Assembly (NCBI RefSeq): GCF_000956595.1 | Contig: NZ_JYOO01000041.1 | Coordinates: 1 to 41,624 of the forward strand | DNA from: Priestia aryabhattai B8W22 | GTDB lineage: Bacteria > Bacillota > Bacilli > Bacillales > Bacillaceae_H | Length of the DNA: 41,624 nt | Direction of reading: 5' to 3' | Shown: positions 16,681-24,703 of the stretch, one piece after another | How positions within the stretch are numbered: position 1 is the first letter of the stretch | Layout of the letters: every line of letters begins with the position of its first letter | Translations under genes and position numbers: made by a program | The notes under the pieces: generated by a model | The model's database searches: none | Told to the model about the DNA's origin: nothing | What the model saw: only the letters and a program-made list of their open reading frames with translations

Positions 16681-18742
16681 TGCTGTTATTTGCAAGATTG
16701 TATTTTTCCAACTTATAATACAGAGAACGCAGGGAAATATTGAGCTGTTTTGCTGTTTTCGTTCGGTTATACTCGTTTGCAAGCAACACTTTTTGAATAA
16801 GTTCAGCTTCATAATTTTCCATCATGTGCGCCAAAGTTTTCCCTTCGAATACTACCTCTTCGTTCATCTGATTTTTTTCTTTTTTGCCCTTGCCTTCAAG
16901 TGAAGGGAGATGAACAGAATCAATCATTGTTTCCGTATAGTGCATATAAATAATGGCTCTGCCTAATATGTTTTCAAGCTCTCTGACGTTTCCTGGCCAG
17001 TCGTATGATCTTAATGATTGTAAAGCCCGCTCTGTTACCCCTTCAACATGCCGGCCGTAATCTTGATTAATTTTTGTAATTAAATGCGTAACAAGTGCTC
17101 CAATATCCTCTTTTCTCTTCCGAAGAGGAGGTATGTGAATCGGAATTTTGTTTAGCCGATAATACAAGTCCTGCCTGATGCTTCCATCAGCCATTCCTTT
17201 TTCTAAATTCACATTCGTAGCTGCAATAACGCGAACATTCACCGGAACAGGAGTCGTTCCTCCAACGCGAATAAGCTCTTTTTCTTGAAGCACCCGAAGC
17301 AGCTTAGCCTGCATATGAGCTGAGAGCTCCCCGATTTCATCTAAAAAGATGCTACCGTTATTGGCTTCTTCAAAAACGCCTCGTTTCCCGCCTCGTTTTG
17401 CCCCGGAAAAAGCTCCTTCTTCATACCCAAAAAGTTCACTTTCAAGCAAAGACTCAGAAAGCGCAGCACAGTTGATCCGAACAAATTTATTAAACTTTCG
17501 GCTGCTCGCATTATGAATTGCATGTGCAAACAGCTCTTTACCCGTTCCAGATTCACCTCTAAGCAAAACAGTAGCTGGTGTTTTAGCAGCAAGTCTAGCC
17601 TGCTCAATTGCTAGCTGAAATTCTTCAGACTGACCAATGATATCAGCAAATGAATATTTCGCTTCAAGCGTTCGGATAATTTGACGCGCTCTTTTGAGTT
17701 CATTTGTAAGCTCTTGAATTTCAGACATATCATGAATAACGCCAACGCTGCCTTTTAATTTCCCATCGACAATAACGGGGGCAACATTCACAACTACGTC
17801 TCTTTTACTCGGACCAAGCCTCATTCTTACACCTCGAACAGGACGTCTTGTTTGCAGCACCTTCATGTGCATACTGTCTCCTTCAGAGATATCGGCAGTC
17901 GCGGGCTGACCAATAATATCCGTCTTTTTTAAACCCGTAATTCTCGTATAAGCAGGATTAATTAAAATCCCTCTTCCTTCTTCATCTACAACCGAAATAG
18001 CTTCTTCAGAAGATTGAATAATAGCTTGAAGCATAGTTTGTACTTCTTTTAAGTTCGTAACTTCTTCTGCCAACCCCACAACGTCCGTAATATCTTTAAA
18101 AATCGAAAAGGCCCCAAACAGCTCTCTATTCTCGTCGAGTATTGGTATTCTAGTCGTAATTACCTTCCGTCCGCTATCTAACACAAATTCACTATTTTGA
18201 TCAATCGTTTTTGTATGAAGAACATCAACAAGTTTACTATTTGGAATGACTTCATGAAGATGCTTACCAATTACATCTCTGTGCGAAAAGTTCGTCAACC
18301 GCTCGGCACTTTGATTAAATAGCGTAATATATCCATTCCTATCAATCACGACCATCGCATCATGAGCCGCGTTAAAAATAAGATCATATTTATACGATTC
18401 TTGCTTTAACCGCTGAATTAACTCTTCTTTTTCCTCCATCAGATTGGCCATAATTTCAGCAACCAATCCCGGAACCACCAGTGCATCAGCAGGTTTGCTT
18501 CTCTGCAATTGTTGAAAAACGCCTTGTTTACCTGTTGTTTCAACAATGACGCCAAGCTGCTTTGTCATATAAGGCTCCCAATTCATTCCGGTTGAAATAC
18601 CTTGTCCTTGCGCATGCAAAACAGCCGGCGCGTTAGCTCGTACGTCTACTACACCAATCACTTTCATAAATTCGGTTTCCAACAAGATTTTCAGAATAGC
18701 TAATCCGCCTTTTCCTCCTCCAACGATCAACACATTTTGCAT
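16673..18742 (-). CDS. bkdR: Sigma-54-dependent activator of the bkd operon, BkdR
   Basis: Enhancer-binding protein that remodels SigL RNA polymerase at the ptb promoter. Domains: an N-terminal Rossmann-like region ([12 protein letters not shown], 4-15), PAS domains at about 122-215 and 238-345, AAA+ domain with Walker A GESGTGKE (396-403), loop GAFSGA (443-448), Walker [10 protein letters not shown] (464-472), and a C-terminal Fis-type helix-turn-helix ([18 protein letters not shown]). 689 residues fits BkdR. The sigma-contacting loop is normally GAFTGA; here Thr is Ser. The ATG is preceded by AAAAGGTG at 7 bases. A TGCA palindrome lies at its own predicted start site, suggesting autoregulation. 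Confidence 0.95.
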   Translation of the reverse strand: MQNVLIVGGGKGGLAILKILLETEFMKVIGVVDVRANAPAVLHAQGQGISTGMNWEPYMTKQLGVIVETTGKQGVFQQLQRSKPADALVVPGLVAEIMANLMEEKEELIQRLKQESYKYDLIFNAAHDAMVVIDRNGYITLFNQSAERLTNFSHRDVIGKHLHEVIPNSKLVDVLHTKTIDQNSEFVLDSGRKVITTRIPILDENRELFGAFSIFKDITDVVGLAEEVTNLKEVQTMLQAIIQSSEEAISVVDEEGRGILINPAYTRITGLKKTDIIGQPATADISEGDSMHMKVLQTRRPVRGVRMRLGPSKRDVVVNVAPVIVDGKLKGSVGVIHDMSEIQELTNELKRARQIIRTLEAKYSFADIIGQSEEFQLAIEQARLAAKTPATVLLRGESGTGKELFAHAIHNASSRKFNKFVRINCAALSESLLESELFGYEEGAFSGAKRGGKRGVFEEANNGSIFLDEIGELSAHMQAKLLRVLQEKELIRVGGTTPVPVNVRVIAATNVNLEKGMADGSIRQDLYYRLNKIPIHIPPLRKRKEDIGALVTHLITKINQDYGRHVEGVTERALQSLRSYDWPGNVRELENILGRAIIYMHYTETMIDSVHLPSLEGKGKKEKNQMNEEVVFEGKTLAHMMENYEAELIQKVLLANEYNRTKTAKQLNISLRSLYYKLEKYNLANNSMQ

Positions 18743-18780
18743 ATTTTTTCACCTTTTCTACTTAATATGTACATATTCCG

Positions 18781-18794
18781 TGCAAAATATTGCA
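18781..18794. promoter_or_regulatory. TGCA palindrome at the bkdR start site
   Basis: TGCAAAATATTGCA, with TGCAA/TTGCA arms, has the same length and arms as the two sites at 16648-16680. It falls at about +1 to +14 of the predicted bkdR transcript, a repressing position. Confidence 0.45.
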
Positions 18795-18801
18795 TATACC
18801 T

Positions 18802-18831
18802 ATCATATAAAAAAAGAAACGCTCTTGACAA
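18802..18831 (-). promoter_or_regulatory. SigA-type promoter of bkdR
   Basis: Minus strand -35 TTGTCA (18826-18831), 18-base spacer, -10 TATGAT (18802-18807). The -35 occupies the same bases as the -35 of the oppositely directed yqzF promoter. Confidence 0.55.
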
Positions 18832-18852
18832 TTTATTTAGTTCTTTTATGAT
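18825..18852 (+). promoter_or_regulatory. SigA-type promoter of yqzF
   Basis: Plus strand -35 TTGACA (18825-18830), 16-base spacer, -10 TATGAT (18847-18852). Consensus -35; shares its bases with the divergent bkdR -35. Confidence 0.65.
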
Positions 18853-18918
18853 TCAAGTATAACGGTTTCATAATGTAAACGCATTCATTTTTAAAAAAGA
18901 GAAGCGAAAGGAGCAGTT

Positions 18919-19170
18919 ATGGTTCGAATTATCGCACTGCTAATCTTACTTATTCCTGGTATACTCGCTGGATATGGCATTAAACTGATGAGAGATATGC
19001 TTTTTGGCATCCTGCAATCCCCGTTCCCTTCTTTATTTTTGCAATTTTCAGTCGGCCTTCTGTTATTTGTAATCGGCCTTGGATTTGTTGCTGGCTTTAT
19101 TCTGCACAGAGACCGCAAGCGAAACAAAGTTCAAAACAGATTTCAAAAAGATAAAAAAACATCGCATTAA
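18919..19170 (+). CDS. yqzF: Small membrane protein YqzF (DUF2627)
   Basis: 83-residue protein of unknown function with two predicted membrane helices (about 4-24 and 41-66) separated by a short loop, and a basic C-terminal tail (HRDRKRNKVQNRFQKDKK) expected in the cytoplasm. The ATG follows AAAGGAG at 7 bases. Placement next to bkdR is as in B. subtilis, and I match it to YqzF from that position and the sequence. Transcribed divergently from bkdR and convergently with the phosphodiesterase gene; its stop lies in the shared terminator. Confidence 0.85.
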   Translation: MVRIIALLILLIPGILAGYGIKLMRDMLFGILQSPFPSLFLQFSVGLLLFVIGLGFVAGFILHRDRKRNKVQNRFQKDKKTSH

Positions 19171-19185
19171 TGCGATGTTTTTTTA
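19155..19185. terminator. Shared bidirectional terminator of yqzF and yqiK
   Basis: The perfect palindrome AACATCGCATT/AATGCGATGTT is flanked by seven As and seven Ts, so it works on both strands. It contains the stop codon of yqzF and touches that of the convergent yqiK. Confidence 0.9.
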
Positions 19186-19911
19186 CGAAAAACGCCCTCC
19201 AAATTGCTTCACCATTTTTTCAGGATAATCAGTAATAATGGATTCACATCCATATTTCCGAAGCTGCTCGGCTACTTTTACATCATTTACTGTGTAAGGC
19301 CGCACTGGAATTTGACAATCTTTTGAAGCGGCTACATTTACTTCATTCACGGTACGCTGATTAGGGTGAAGAGCTTTTGCGCCAAGATGCTGCGCATATA
19401 CCCAAGGCTCATACATCGGATAAGAATATAAAATAGCTGTTTCAATCGTAGAATCCAAAGAACCAATTCGGGCTAAGCTGTTATGATTAAAAGATGAAAT
19501 CATCGTTCGGTCCTTCATCTTGTATAAATAAATTAAATCCAGGACTTTCATTTCCAAGTATGGATAGTCAAATATATTGTTTTTTAACTCAATATTTACA
19601 CTAATTCCTTCACTTGAAGCCCACTCCATTACTTCATTTAACGCGGGGATTTTACATACTCCATACTTTTTTTTGAATTTATAGCTCGCATCTAATTTTT
19701 GTAACTCTTGATACGTAAAATCTTTTACATACCCTTTTCCATTCGTCGTTCGATCTACTTTTTCATCATGAATTACAGCAAGTTCTCCATCCTTTGTCAT
19801 ATGCACATCAAGTTCAATTCCATGTGCTCCAACTCTCGCTGCTTCTTTGAAGGAAATCATCGTATTTTCAGGGAACGTTCCAGCTGCGCCGCGATGACCT
19901 ATTACAAACAT
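19183..19911 (-). CDS. yqiK: Glycerophosphodiester phosphodiesterase family protein YqiK
   Basis: Predicted to hydrolyse glycerophosphodiesters to glycerol 3-phosphate and an alcohol. GDPD signature is complete: HRGAAGTFPENTMISF (first catalytic His and the Glu-Asn pair), ELDVHMTKDGELAVIHDE with the metal-binding Glu/Asp and second His, and a C-terminal ITDYPE. No signal peptide is seen, so it should be cytoplasmic, unlike secreted GlpQ. 242 residues is normal for the short family members. The ATG is 10 bases after AGAGGAG. Single gene between yqzF and yycC. Confidence 0.9.
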   Translation of the reverse strand: MFVIGHRGAAGTFPENTMISFKEAARVGAHGIELDVHMTKDGELAVIHDEKVDRTTNGKGYVKDFTYQELQKLDASYKFKKKYGVCKIPALNEVMEWASSEGISVNIELKNNIFDYPYLEMKVLDLIYLYKMKDRTMISSFNHNSLARIGSLDSTIETAILYSYPMYEPWVYAQHLGAKALHPNQRTVNEVNVAASKDCQIPVRPYTVNDVKVAEQLRKYGCESIITDYPEKMVKQFGGRFS

Positions 19912-20035
19912 ACTTGCTCAACTCCTCTATTATCACTTATTATTAACTTTAGCATTACTTAATAGTGAAAGCACGAATTTACTGTTTATACTTTTTCACT
20001 TTCATTACTTTATATGCAAAAGGAGGTTGTTGTGT

Positions 20036-20188
20036 ATGAGACCACTGCAAATTTCACCGGATACAGCCGTAAAATTAGCCGAACAATTGAATATCCCTCT
20101 CGAGCAATTAATGCATATGCCTCAGCATATTTTACTGCAAAAACTCGCTGAACTAAATGCGGACGAAGATAAAAAAGGATCTGAATAA
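20036..20188 (+). CDS. YycC-like small protein, 50 residues
   Basis: Short gene with a strong AAGGAGG ribosome site 9 bases before its ATG and its own terminator. The protein begins MRPLQISPDTAVKLAEQLNI, has the segment PLEQLMHMPQHILLQKLAEL and ends with an acidic and lysine-rich tail. I recognise it as the YycC-like family, cytoplasmic and of unknown function; the recognition is from memory. It is easily missed for its length. A 68-residue frame on the opposite strand here is its shadow. Confidence 0.8.
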   Translation: MRPLQISPDTAVKLAEQLNIPLEQLMHMPQHILLQKLAELNADEDKKGSE

Positions 20189-20201
20189 CAGATCCTTTTT
20201 T
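20171..20201 (+). terminator. Terminator of the yycC-like gene
   Basis: Stem GGATCTG/CAGATCC extended by six As and six Ts, loop AATAA, overlapping the stop codon. The A-run also makes it usable leftward. Confidence 0.88.
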
Positions 20202-20361
20202 CTTTCGAGTTTTCATTTCAAAAAATAGTATTACCTTCTCTTTTCATCCCCTATAACATATATTAGAATATTTAATAATATAAATGTATTTTTAAAAATG
20301 CTTTCAAATAAGTAATTTAATGCTTTTTTGTGTATATTTAATTATTTTTTGATTTTTCCAT

Positions 20362-20400
20362 ATAATTTCATTGACGAAATTATTGTTTTTCTACTAAAAT
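20362..20400 (+). promoter_or_regulatory. dtpT promoter with overlapping inverted repeat
   Basis: -35 TTGACG (20371-20376), 18-base spacer, -10 TAAAAT (20395-20400). A perfect inverted repeat, ATAATTTC (20362-20369) and GAAATTAT (20376-20383) with a 6-base spacer, covers the -35, an operator-like arrangement. The rest of 20202-20501 is AT-rich with nothing else recognisable; the leader is about 95 bases. Confidence 0.45.
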
Positions 20401-20501
20401 AAAAATACATTATATTTATTCCAGTACTTATATTCTGATTTTTTGATCAATTCAAACAAAAGAATTAAATAGTATGAGAAAAATTTTAGGGGGACTTCAT
20501 T

Positions 20502-21833
20502 ATGCAAGCAGCTGTACAACACGAAAATCAGCAGCCAAAGGAGTCTAGGAAAAAACACCCTCCTGGACTGTACTTGTTATTCGCTACTGAGGCATGGGAA
20601 AGATTTAGTTATTATGGAATGAGAGCCATTCTGGTTCTTTATTTAACTGCTACCGCTGCTCAAGGTGGACTCGGGGTAGATAAAGCAACTGCACTGAGCT
20701 TATATGGAACATTCACTAGTGCTGTTTACATTACGCCGATGATTGGCGGATATTTAACAGACCGCTTCCTCGGAAGAAGGCTAGCCATCACGATCGGTGG
20801 TGTGATTATGGCGCTCGGGAATTTTTCCATCTTCATTCATCAAAGCGTAGCCGCTTTGTATATCGGACTTGCTTTATTAATTATCGGAAACGGATTTTTC
20901 AAACCAAATATCTCCACATTAGTGGGAGATCTGTATGAAGAAAATGATCCTCGCCGTGACGGTGCTTTCACTATTTTTTATATGGGTATTAACTTTGGTG
21001 CATTTTTCGCGCCGCTAGTTGTTGGATTAATGAGTTACAAATACGGATTTTTAACAGCAGCTATTGGAATGGTTGTTGGACAAATTTTATTTAACCTACT
21101 GGCTAATCGCTATTTAGGTGATATTGGGAAAGAACCTACAGGAAAAGTTCATGCAGCAGCATCTCAAACATCAGCTGCTCCTCTGACAGTACGAGAAAAG
21201 AAAAGAACGGTTGCTATCGTTATTCTAGCCTTTGTTGTTATTGCTTTCTGGACAGCTTTTGAACAGGCTGGAAGTTCTTTAACGCTATATGCTCAAGATC
21301 AAATTGATCGTCAAATAGGCGGTTTCACGGTTCCAACAGAGTGGTTCCAATCGTTGAATCCACTGTTTATCATGATTTTAGCACCAATTATGTCACTTGT
21401 TTGGTACAAGCTAGGAAATTCAAAACGCGGTGATTTCAAAACGCCAACAAAAATGGGTATGGGACTTGTAACAGTTGGATTAGGATTCTTAATTTTAATT
21501 CCAGCCGTTATGTATACTGGTAATGACCCAGCTTTAAAAGTAAATATCCTGTTCATGATTTTCACTTACTTTCTGCACACGCTGGCTGAGCTTATGATTT
21601 CGCCAGTAGGGTTGTCTATGGTAAGTAGACTGGCTCCATTAAAACTTGCTTCTCTGTTAATGGGCGTATGGATGGCAAGCTCTGCTGTTGCTAATAAACT
21701 AGCGGGTGTTCTGGCATCTTATACACAGTCGTTAGGTTATTTCGACATCTTCAGCTTAATCGGTGCTGTGACAATTGTACTTGGAATTATTGTTTTATTC
21801 CTTTCAAAACCGATTGCTAAATTAATGGATTAG
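20502..21833 (+). CDS. dtpT: Proton-dependent di/tripeptide transporter (POT family)
   Basis: Cytoplasmic-membrane symporter importing di- and tripeptides with protons. Major-facilitator fold; PTR2 signatures are visible: the ATEAWERFSYYGMRAILVLYL stretch in helix 1 with the ExxER motif, GGYLTDRFLGRR after helix 2, and FTIFYMGINFGAFFAPLV near residue 155. 443 residues with roughly 12 hydrophobic helices is somewhat short but within range. The ATG follows AGGGGGA at 7 bases. Single-gene unit with its own promoter and a strong terminator. The dtpT symbol is by family resemblance. Confidence 0.9.
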   Translation: MQAAVQHENQQPKESRKKHPPGLYLLFATEAWERFSYYGMRAILVLYLTATAAQGGLGVDKATALSLYGTFTSAVYITPMIGGYLTDRFLGRRLAITIGGVIMALGNFSIFIHQSVAALYIGLALLIIGNGFFKPNISTLVGDLYEENDPRRDGAFTIFYMGINFGAFFAPLVVGLMSYKYGFLTAAIGMVVGQILFNLLANRYLGDIGKEPTGKVHAAASQTSAAPLTVREKKRTVAIVILAFVVIAFWTAFEQAGSSLTLYAQDQIDRQIGGFTVPTEWFQSLNPLFIMILAPIMSLVWYKLGNSKRGDFKTPTKMGMGLVTVGLGFLILIPAVMYTGNDPALKVNILFMIFTYFLHTLAELMISPVGLSMVSRLAPLKLASLLMGVWMASSAVANKLAGVLASYTQSLGYFDIFSLIGAVTIVLGIIVLFLSKPIAKLMD

Positions 21834-21864
21834 AAAAAGCAGCCTTTTCTGAAGGCTGCTTTTT
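21834..21864 (+). terminator. Terminator of dtpT
   Basis: Thirteen-base arms AAAAAGCAGCCTT and AAGGCTGCTTTTT around TTCTG, beginning right after the stop codon. Confidence 0.92.
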
Positions 21865-21911
21865 ATCATTTACTTATGCATATCCCATTTAAGATATGTA
21901 GATAAATTTTT

Positions 21912-22043
21912 TTATGCATCTTCTAAATCTTTTTTCAAACACAAAGCCCTCATAACAATTAAATAAATTATCCCAATAAAATACCCCGCTACTGATATGA
22001 AGAGAAACAAGATGCACGTTCCCGTTAACCTCAATACCTTCAT
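21912..22043 (-). CDS. Possible small membrane protein or gene remnant, 43 codons
   Basis: An ATG at 22043 opens a frame whose product starts MKVLRLTGTCILFLFISVAG and continues through a second hydrophobic run (YFIGIIYLIV) to a charged tail KKDLEDA, resembling one long membrane helix. The start overlaps, as ATGA, the stop of an upstream open frame (about 22044-22165, minus) that lacks a start codon. No good ribosome site is seen, and a terminator hairpin lies just upstream. It may be a decayed gene rather than an active one. I do not recognise the family. Confidence 0.3.
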   Translation of the reverse strand: MKVLRLTGTCILFLFISVAGYFIGIIYLIVMRALCLKKDLEDA

Positions 22044-22051
22044 CTCTCAAA

Positions 22052-22093
22052 CCAAAATAAAAGGACCCATGAATGATTAAAATTCATCGGCCC
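22052..22093 (-). terminator. Likely terminator downstream of spo0A
   Basis: Arms GGGCCGATGAAT and ATTCATGGGTCC on the minus strand pair at 11 of 12 positions (one wobble, one mismatch), loop of 7, followed by TTTTATTTT. It lies about 130 bases after the spo0A stop and no closer terminator is visible. Confidence 0.65.
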
Positions 22094-22100
22094 TGCAGTA

Positions 22101-22155
22101 AAAAGTTTATTGGTTTTCAGTTTAATATCTAGTGTAAATTCCAAAAGTTTATCGG
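22101..22155. repeat. 13-base direct repeat downstream of spo0A
   Basis: AAAAGTTTATTGG (22101-22113) and AAAAGTTTATCGG (22143-22155) match at 12 of 13 bases with a 42-base period. Function unknown. Confidence 0.5.
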
Positions 22156-22223
22156 CATGTACTCTGTATTACAAAAGGTATCAGTTCACTCAAAACCCCG
22201 TAATTCCAGCAGTCCTATCCCTT

Positions 22224-23012
22224 TCAACTCGCTTTATGTTCAAGGCGTAATTTATCCGCAACCATGGCGATAAATTCACTATTTGTCGGCTTCGCTTTTG
22301 ACATGCTGACAGTATATCCGAATAATGAAGAAATGGAATCAATGTTTCCTCGGCTCCATGCTACTTCAATAGCATGACGAATGGCGCGCTCAACGCGGCT
22401 TGCTGTTGTATTATATTTTTTTGCAATATCAGGATACAGTACTTTTGTAATCGACCCAAGCAGCTCAATATCCTTATATACCATTGAAATGGCTTCTCTT
22501 AAATATAAATAGCCTTTGATATGAGCAGGCACGCCAATTTCGTGAATGATGCTCGTAATGCTTGCATCTAAATTTGCTGGTTTGCTGTCGCGATGTGAAC
22601 GCATGGAAGAAGATGAACGTTGCATAAATGAAGATGTTTGTCCGCTAACTTGGCGAATATGATTCACTAAGTTTTCCATATCAAACGGTTTTAGAATAAA
22701 ATAAGCAGCTCCTAAATCAACTGCTTTTTTCGTTACGTCTTCTTGCCCAAATGCTGTTAGCATAATGACATTTGGATAATTTTCTTTTTTCATTTCTTTT
22801 AACTGACCTAAAACTGCTAATCCATCTAGATGCGGCATAATAATGTCTAATACAAGAACATCCGGATCTTTATCTTTTAAAATGGATAAACACTCTTGTC
22901 CATTGTAAGCTACTCCGATTACTTCCATGTCTTCTTGCTCTGAAATATAATCTTCAAGCAAACCAATTAGTTCCCGATTATCATCAACCAAGCATACTTT
23001 AATTTTTTTCAA
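22224..23012 (-). CDS. spo0A: Sporulation master regulator Spo0A
   Basis: Response regulator at the end of the phosphorelay; its phosphorylated form binds 0A boxes and starts sporulation. Receiver domain 1-120 with acidic pocket D10/D11, phospho-acceptor D56 ([11 protein letters not shown]) and K108 (FILKPF); short linker with a serine-rich segment; C-terminal DNA-binding domain 140-262 with the conserved recognition-helix stretch [20 protein letters not shown]. 262 residues. The start is TTG at 23012, seven bases after GAGGAGGA; the B. subtilis gene also uses a non-ATG start. Preceded by a SigH promoter and three 0A-box-like sites, and located downstream of spoIVB as expected. Confidence 0.98.
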   Translation of the reverse strand: MKKIKVCLVDDNRELIGLLEDYISEQEDMEVIGVAYNGQECLSILKDKDPDVLVLDIIMPHLDGLAVLGQLKEMKKENYPNVIMLTAFGQEDVTKKAVDLGAAYFILKPFDMENLVNHIRQVSGQTSSFMQRSSSSMRSHRDSKPANLDASITSIIHEIGVPAHIKGYLYLREAISMVYKDIELLGSITKVLYPDIAKKYNTTASRVERAIRHAIEVAWSRGNIDSISSLFGYTVSMSKAKPTNSEFIAMVADKLRLEHKAS

Positions 23013-23083
23013 TGCAGCTTCCTCCTCAGTCCTTTATGTTATACGTCGTTTCCTACGTGTCTCTATTCTTTATTCTAAAGGAC

Positions 23084-23110
23084 AAATTCGACAATGCAAC
23101 ATTATTTCCT
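23084..23110 (-). promoter_or_regulatory. SigH promoter (Ps) of spo0A
   Basis: Minus strand -35 AGGAAAT (23104-23110), 11-base spacer, -10 GTCGAATTT (23084-23092), matching the SigH pattern AGGAWWT and RNNGAATWW. Predicted leader about 65 bases. Confidence 0.75.
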
Positions 23111-23204
23111 TTATTTTTTTAGAAAAAAGTCTTTTAAATGGAATTTATTCGATTTTCTCTTATTTTCTTTGTTTTTCGACGTTTTTCTCGTACATTTACG
23201 ACAA
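23087..23204 (-). promoter_or_regulatory. Three 0A-box-like sites upstream of spo0A
   Basis: Compared with TTTGTCRAA, the minus strand shows ATTGTCGAA (23087-23095, over the SigH -10), ACGTCGAAA (23174-23182) and TTGTCGTAA (23196-23204). The layout resembles the multi-operator autoregulated spo0A promoter of B. subtilis. The last two are weaker matches. Confidence 0.55.
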
Positions 23205-23215
23205 TAATTTTTATC

Positions 23216-23257
23216 AAAAAAAAGCGAACTAATGACAACATTAGCTCGCTTTTTTTC
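23216..23257 (-). terminator. Terminator of spoIVB (bidirectional shape)
   Basis: Arms AAAAAGCGA.CTAATG and CATTAG.TCGCTTTTT with one mismatch, loop ACAA, T-runs on both strands. It includes the spoIVB stop codon. Confidence 0.9.
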
Positions 23258-24521
23258 GATTATTTTTATAAATATCGATTCCTGCTTCGTTAAGCATCCA
23301 TTCAATATGGACACCGTAACCCGAGGTAGGATCATTTACAAAAACATGGGTAACTGCTCCAACGACTTTACCGTTTTGAATAATCGGACTCCCGCTCATT
23401 CCTTGAACAATTCCACCTGTTTTCTTTAACAATTTAGGATCTGTAATTTTAATAACCATTCCTTTAGTAGCCGGAAACTTTTGAGGTATAGTACTCATAA
23501 TTTCAATATCAAATTCTTCCACTTGATCATCATCTACTACCGTTAGAATTTTAGCCGGTCCTTCTTTTACTTGATGAGATAGAGCAATTGGCATCGCTTT
23601 ATCCATTATTCCGTTTTCCATCGTTGAAGACAATTTTCCAAAAATACCAAAAGGACTATTTCGTGTAATATTTCCAATGATTTGTCTATCTTCAGAAAAC
23701 CTCGCTAGCTTTTCACCGGGAACGCCGTTCGAACCTTTCTCAATTGATGTCACAGTCGAACGGACAATTTGTCCATCTTCTACTACGATTGGCTTTTTTG
23801 TATCCATATCCGAAATAACGTGGCCTAAAGCGCCGTATTTTTTAGATTTTGGATCATAAAAAGTCATTGTGCCAATTCCTGCAGCTGAATCACGGATGTA
23901 TAAACCGATTCTGTAAGCATAATCCTGCTTATCTTTTAACGGATACAGCTTAGTGTCAAACTGCTTTTTTTCTCTTAAAATATGCAGATTTAATGGTTCA
24001 CCCGTTTTCCCTGCCTGCTGAATAAACGGTGTAATATCACTCATTTTTTCAATGGTTTTACCATTAATCTTCGTAATCATATCTCCAACTTGAATACCCG
24101 CAATCTCGCCAGGAGATTTTTTACCTTTTGCTGTATCTACCTGATGATAGCCTACAACAAGAACACCCTTTGAATTTAATTTCACACCGATTGATTGTCC
24201 ACCTGGAATGACTTTAAAATCAGATAATACCTGCACGTCTACACGCTTTACAGGAATACCGGCCAAATGAAGCATCAACTCTTCTTTGCCTACCTGTTTG
24301 CCTGCTACGGTCAGCTTCGCCTTGTTACTTGTTACATCGTAAACAGGTGATGAAGCTTCTACGCTAAGCGGTAATGTCGTATTAATTTTTTCTTTTTGCT
24401 GTTCAAATAAGACGATTTGTTTTGGAATGTGTATATATTGTTGCACAACTGGAATAAATCCTACAAAAATGAACGAAACAAGGAGAATCGCACCAATTAT
24501 ATGTCTGTATCGATTTTGCAT
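23241..24521 (-). CDS. spoIVB: SpoIVB, forespore signalling serine protease
   Basis: Serine peptidase of family S55 made in the forespore and secreted into the intermembrane space, where it triggers SpoIVFA cleavage and pro-SigK processing. One N-terminal membrane segment (about 8-28), a PDZ domain around 105-185 ([17 protein letters not shown]), and a C-terminal protease domain with the catalytic serine in GMSGSP (S378), histidine in ALGHVISD (H234) and a candidate Asp near 361. 426 residues matches the family. The ATG follows GAGGAGAG. Lies between recN and spo0A. Forespore (SigF/SigG) control is expected, but I could not find a convincing promoter. Confidence 0.97.
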   Translation of the reverse strand: MQNRYRHIIGAILLVSFIFVGFIPVVQQYIHIPKQIVLFEQQKEKINTTLPLSVEASSPVYDVTSNKAKLTVAGKQVGKEELMLHLAGIPVKRVDVQVLSDFKVIPGGQSIGVKLNSKGVLVVGYHQVDTAKGKKSPGEIAGIQVGDMITKINGKTIEKMSDITPFIQQAGKTGEPLNLHILREKKQFDTKLYPLKDKQDYAYRIGLYIRDSAAGIGTMTFYDPKSKKYGALGHVISDMDTKKPIVVEDGQIVRSTVTSIEKGSNGVPGEKLARFSEDRQIIGNITRNSPFGIFGKLSSTMENGIMDKAMPIALSHQVKEGPAKILTVVDDDQVEEFDIEIMSTIPQKFPATKGMVIKITDPKLLKKTGGIVQGMSGSPIIQNGKVVGAVTHVFVNDPTSGYGVHIEWMLNEAGIDIYKNNRKKAS

Positions 24522-24656
24522 GTTTTCACTCTCCTCGCTTCCTCGCCTAAATGGCTACACATTTAATTTAGCCTTCTTAGAGCGCATTTATAACAGAAGT
24601 TCCGAGAAAAATGAAAAGAAGTGCAAGGAAACATTTTCAGTTCCTTCATTTTGTAT

Positions 24657-24702
24657 AAAAAAACACCTTTAACACATACTGTTACGTGTTAAAAGGTGTT
24701 TT
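24657..24702 (-). terminator. Terminator of recN
   Basis: Long stem: on the minus strand AAAACACCTTTTAACAC pairs with GTGTTAAAGGTGTTTT, followed by a T-run, directly after the recN stop. Confidence 0.9.
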
Positions 24703-24703
24703 G

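Noticed and set aside
16292-16903. 203-codon plus-strand frame across ptb start, bkd promoter and bkdR end
   Set aside because: It is antisense to two strongly supported genes, lacks a ribosome site and covers the sigma-54 promoter; its composition is that of a shadow frame.
23111-23335. 74-codon minus-strand frame between spoIVB and spo0A
   Set aside because: Overlaps the spoIVB end, its terminator and the spo0A upstream operators; lysine-rich product reflects AT-rich DNA.
24522-24656. SigF/SigG promoter for spoIVB
   Set aside because: Expected from biology, but no pair of elements with proper spacing stood out.
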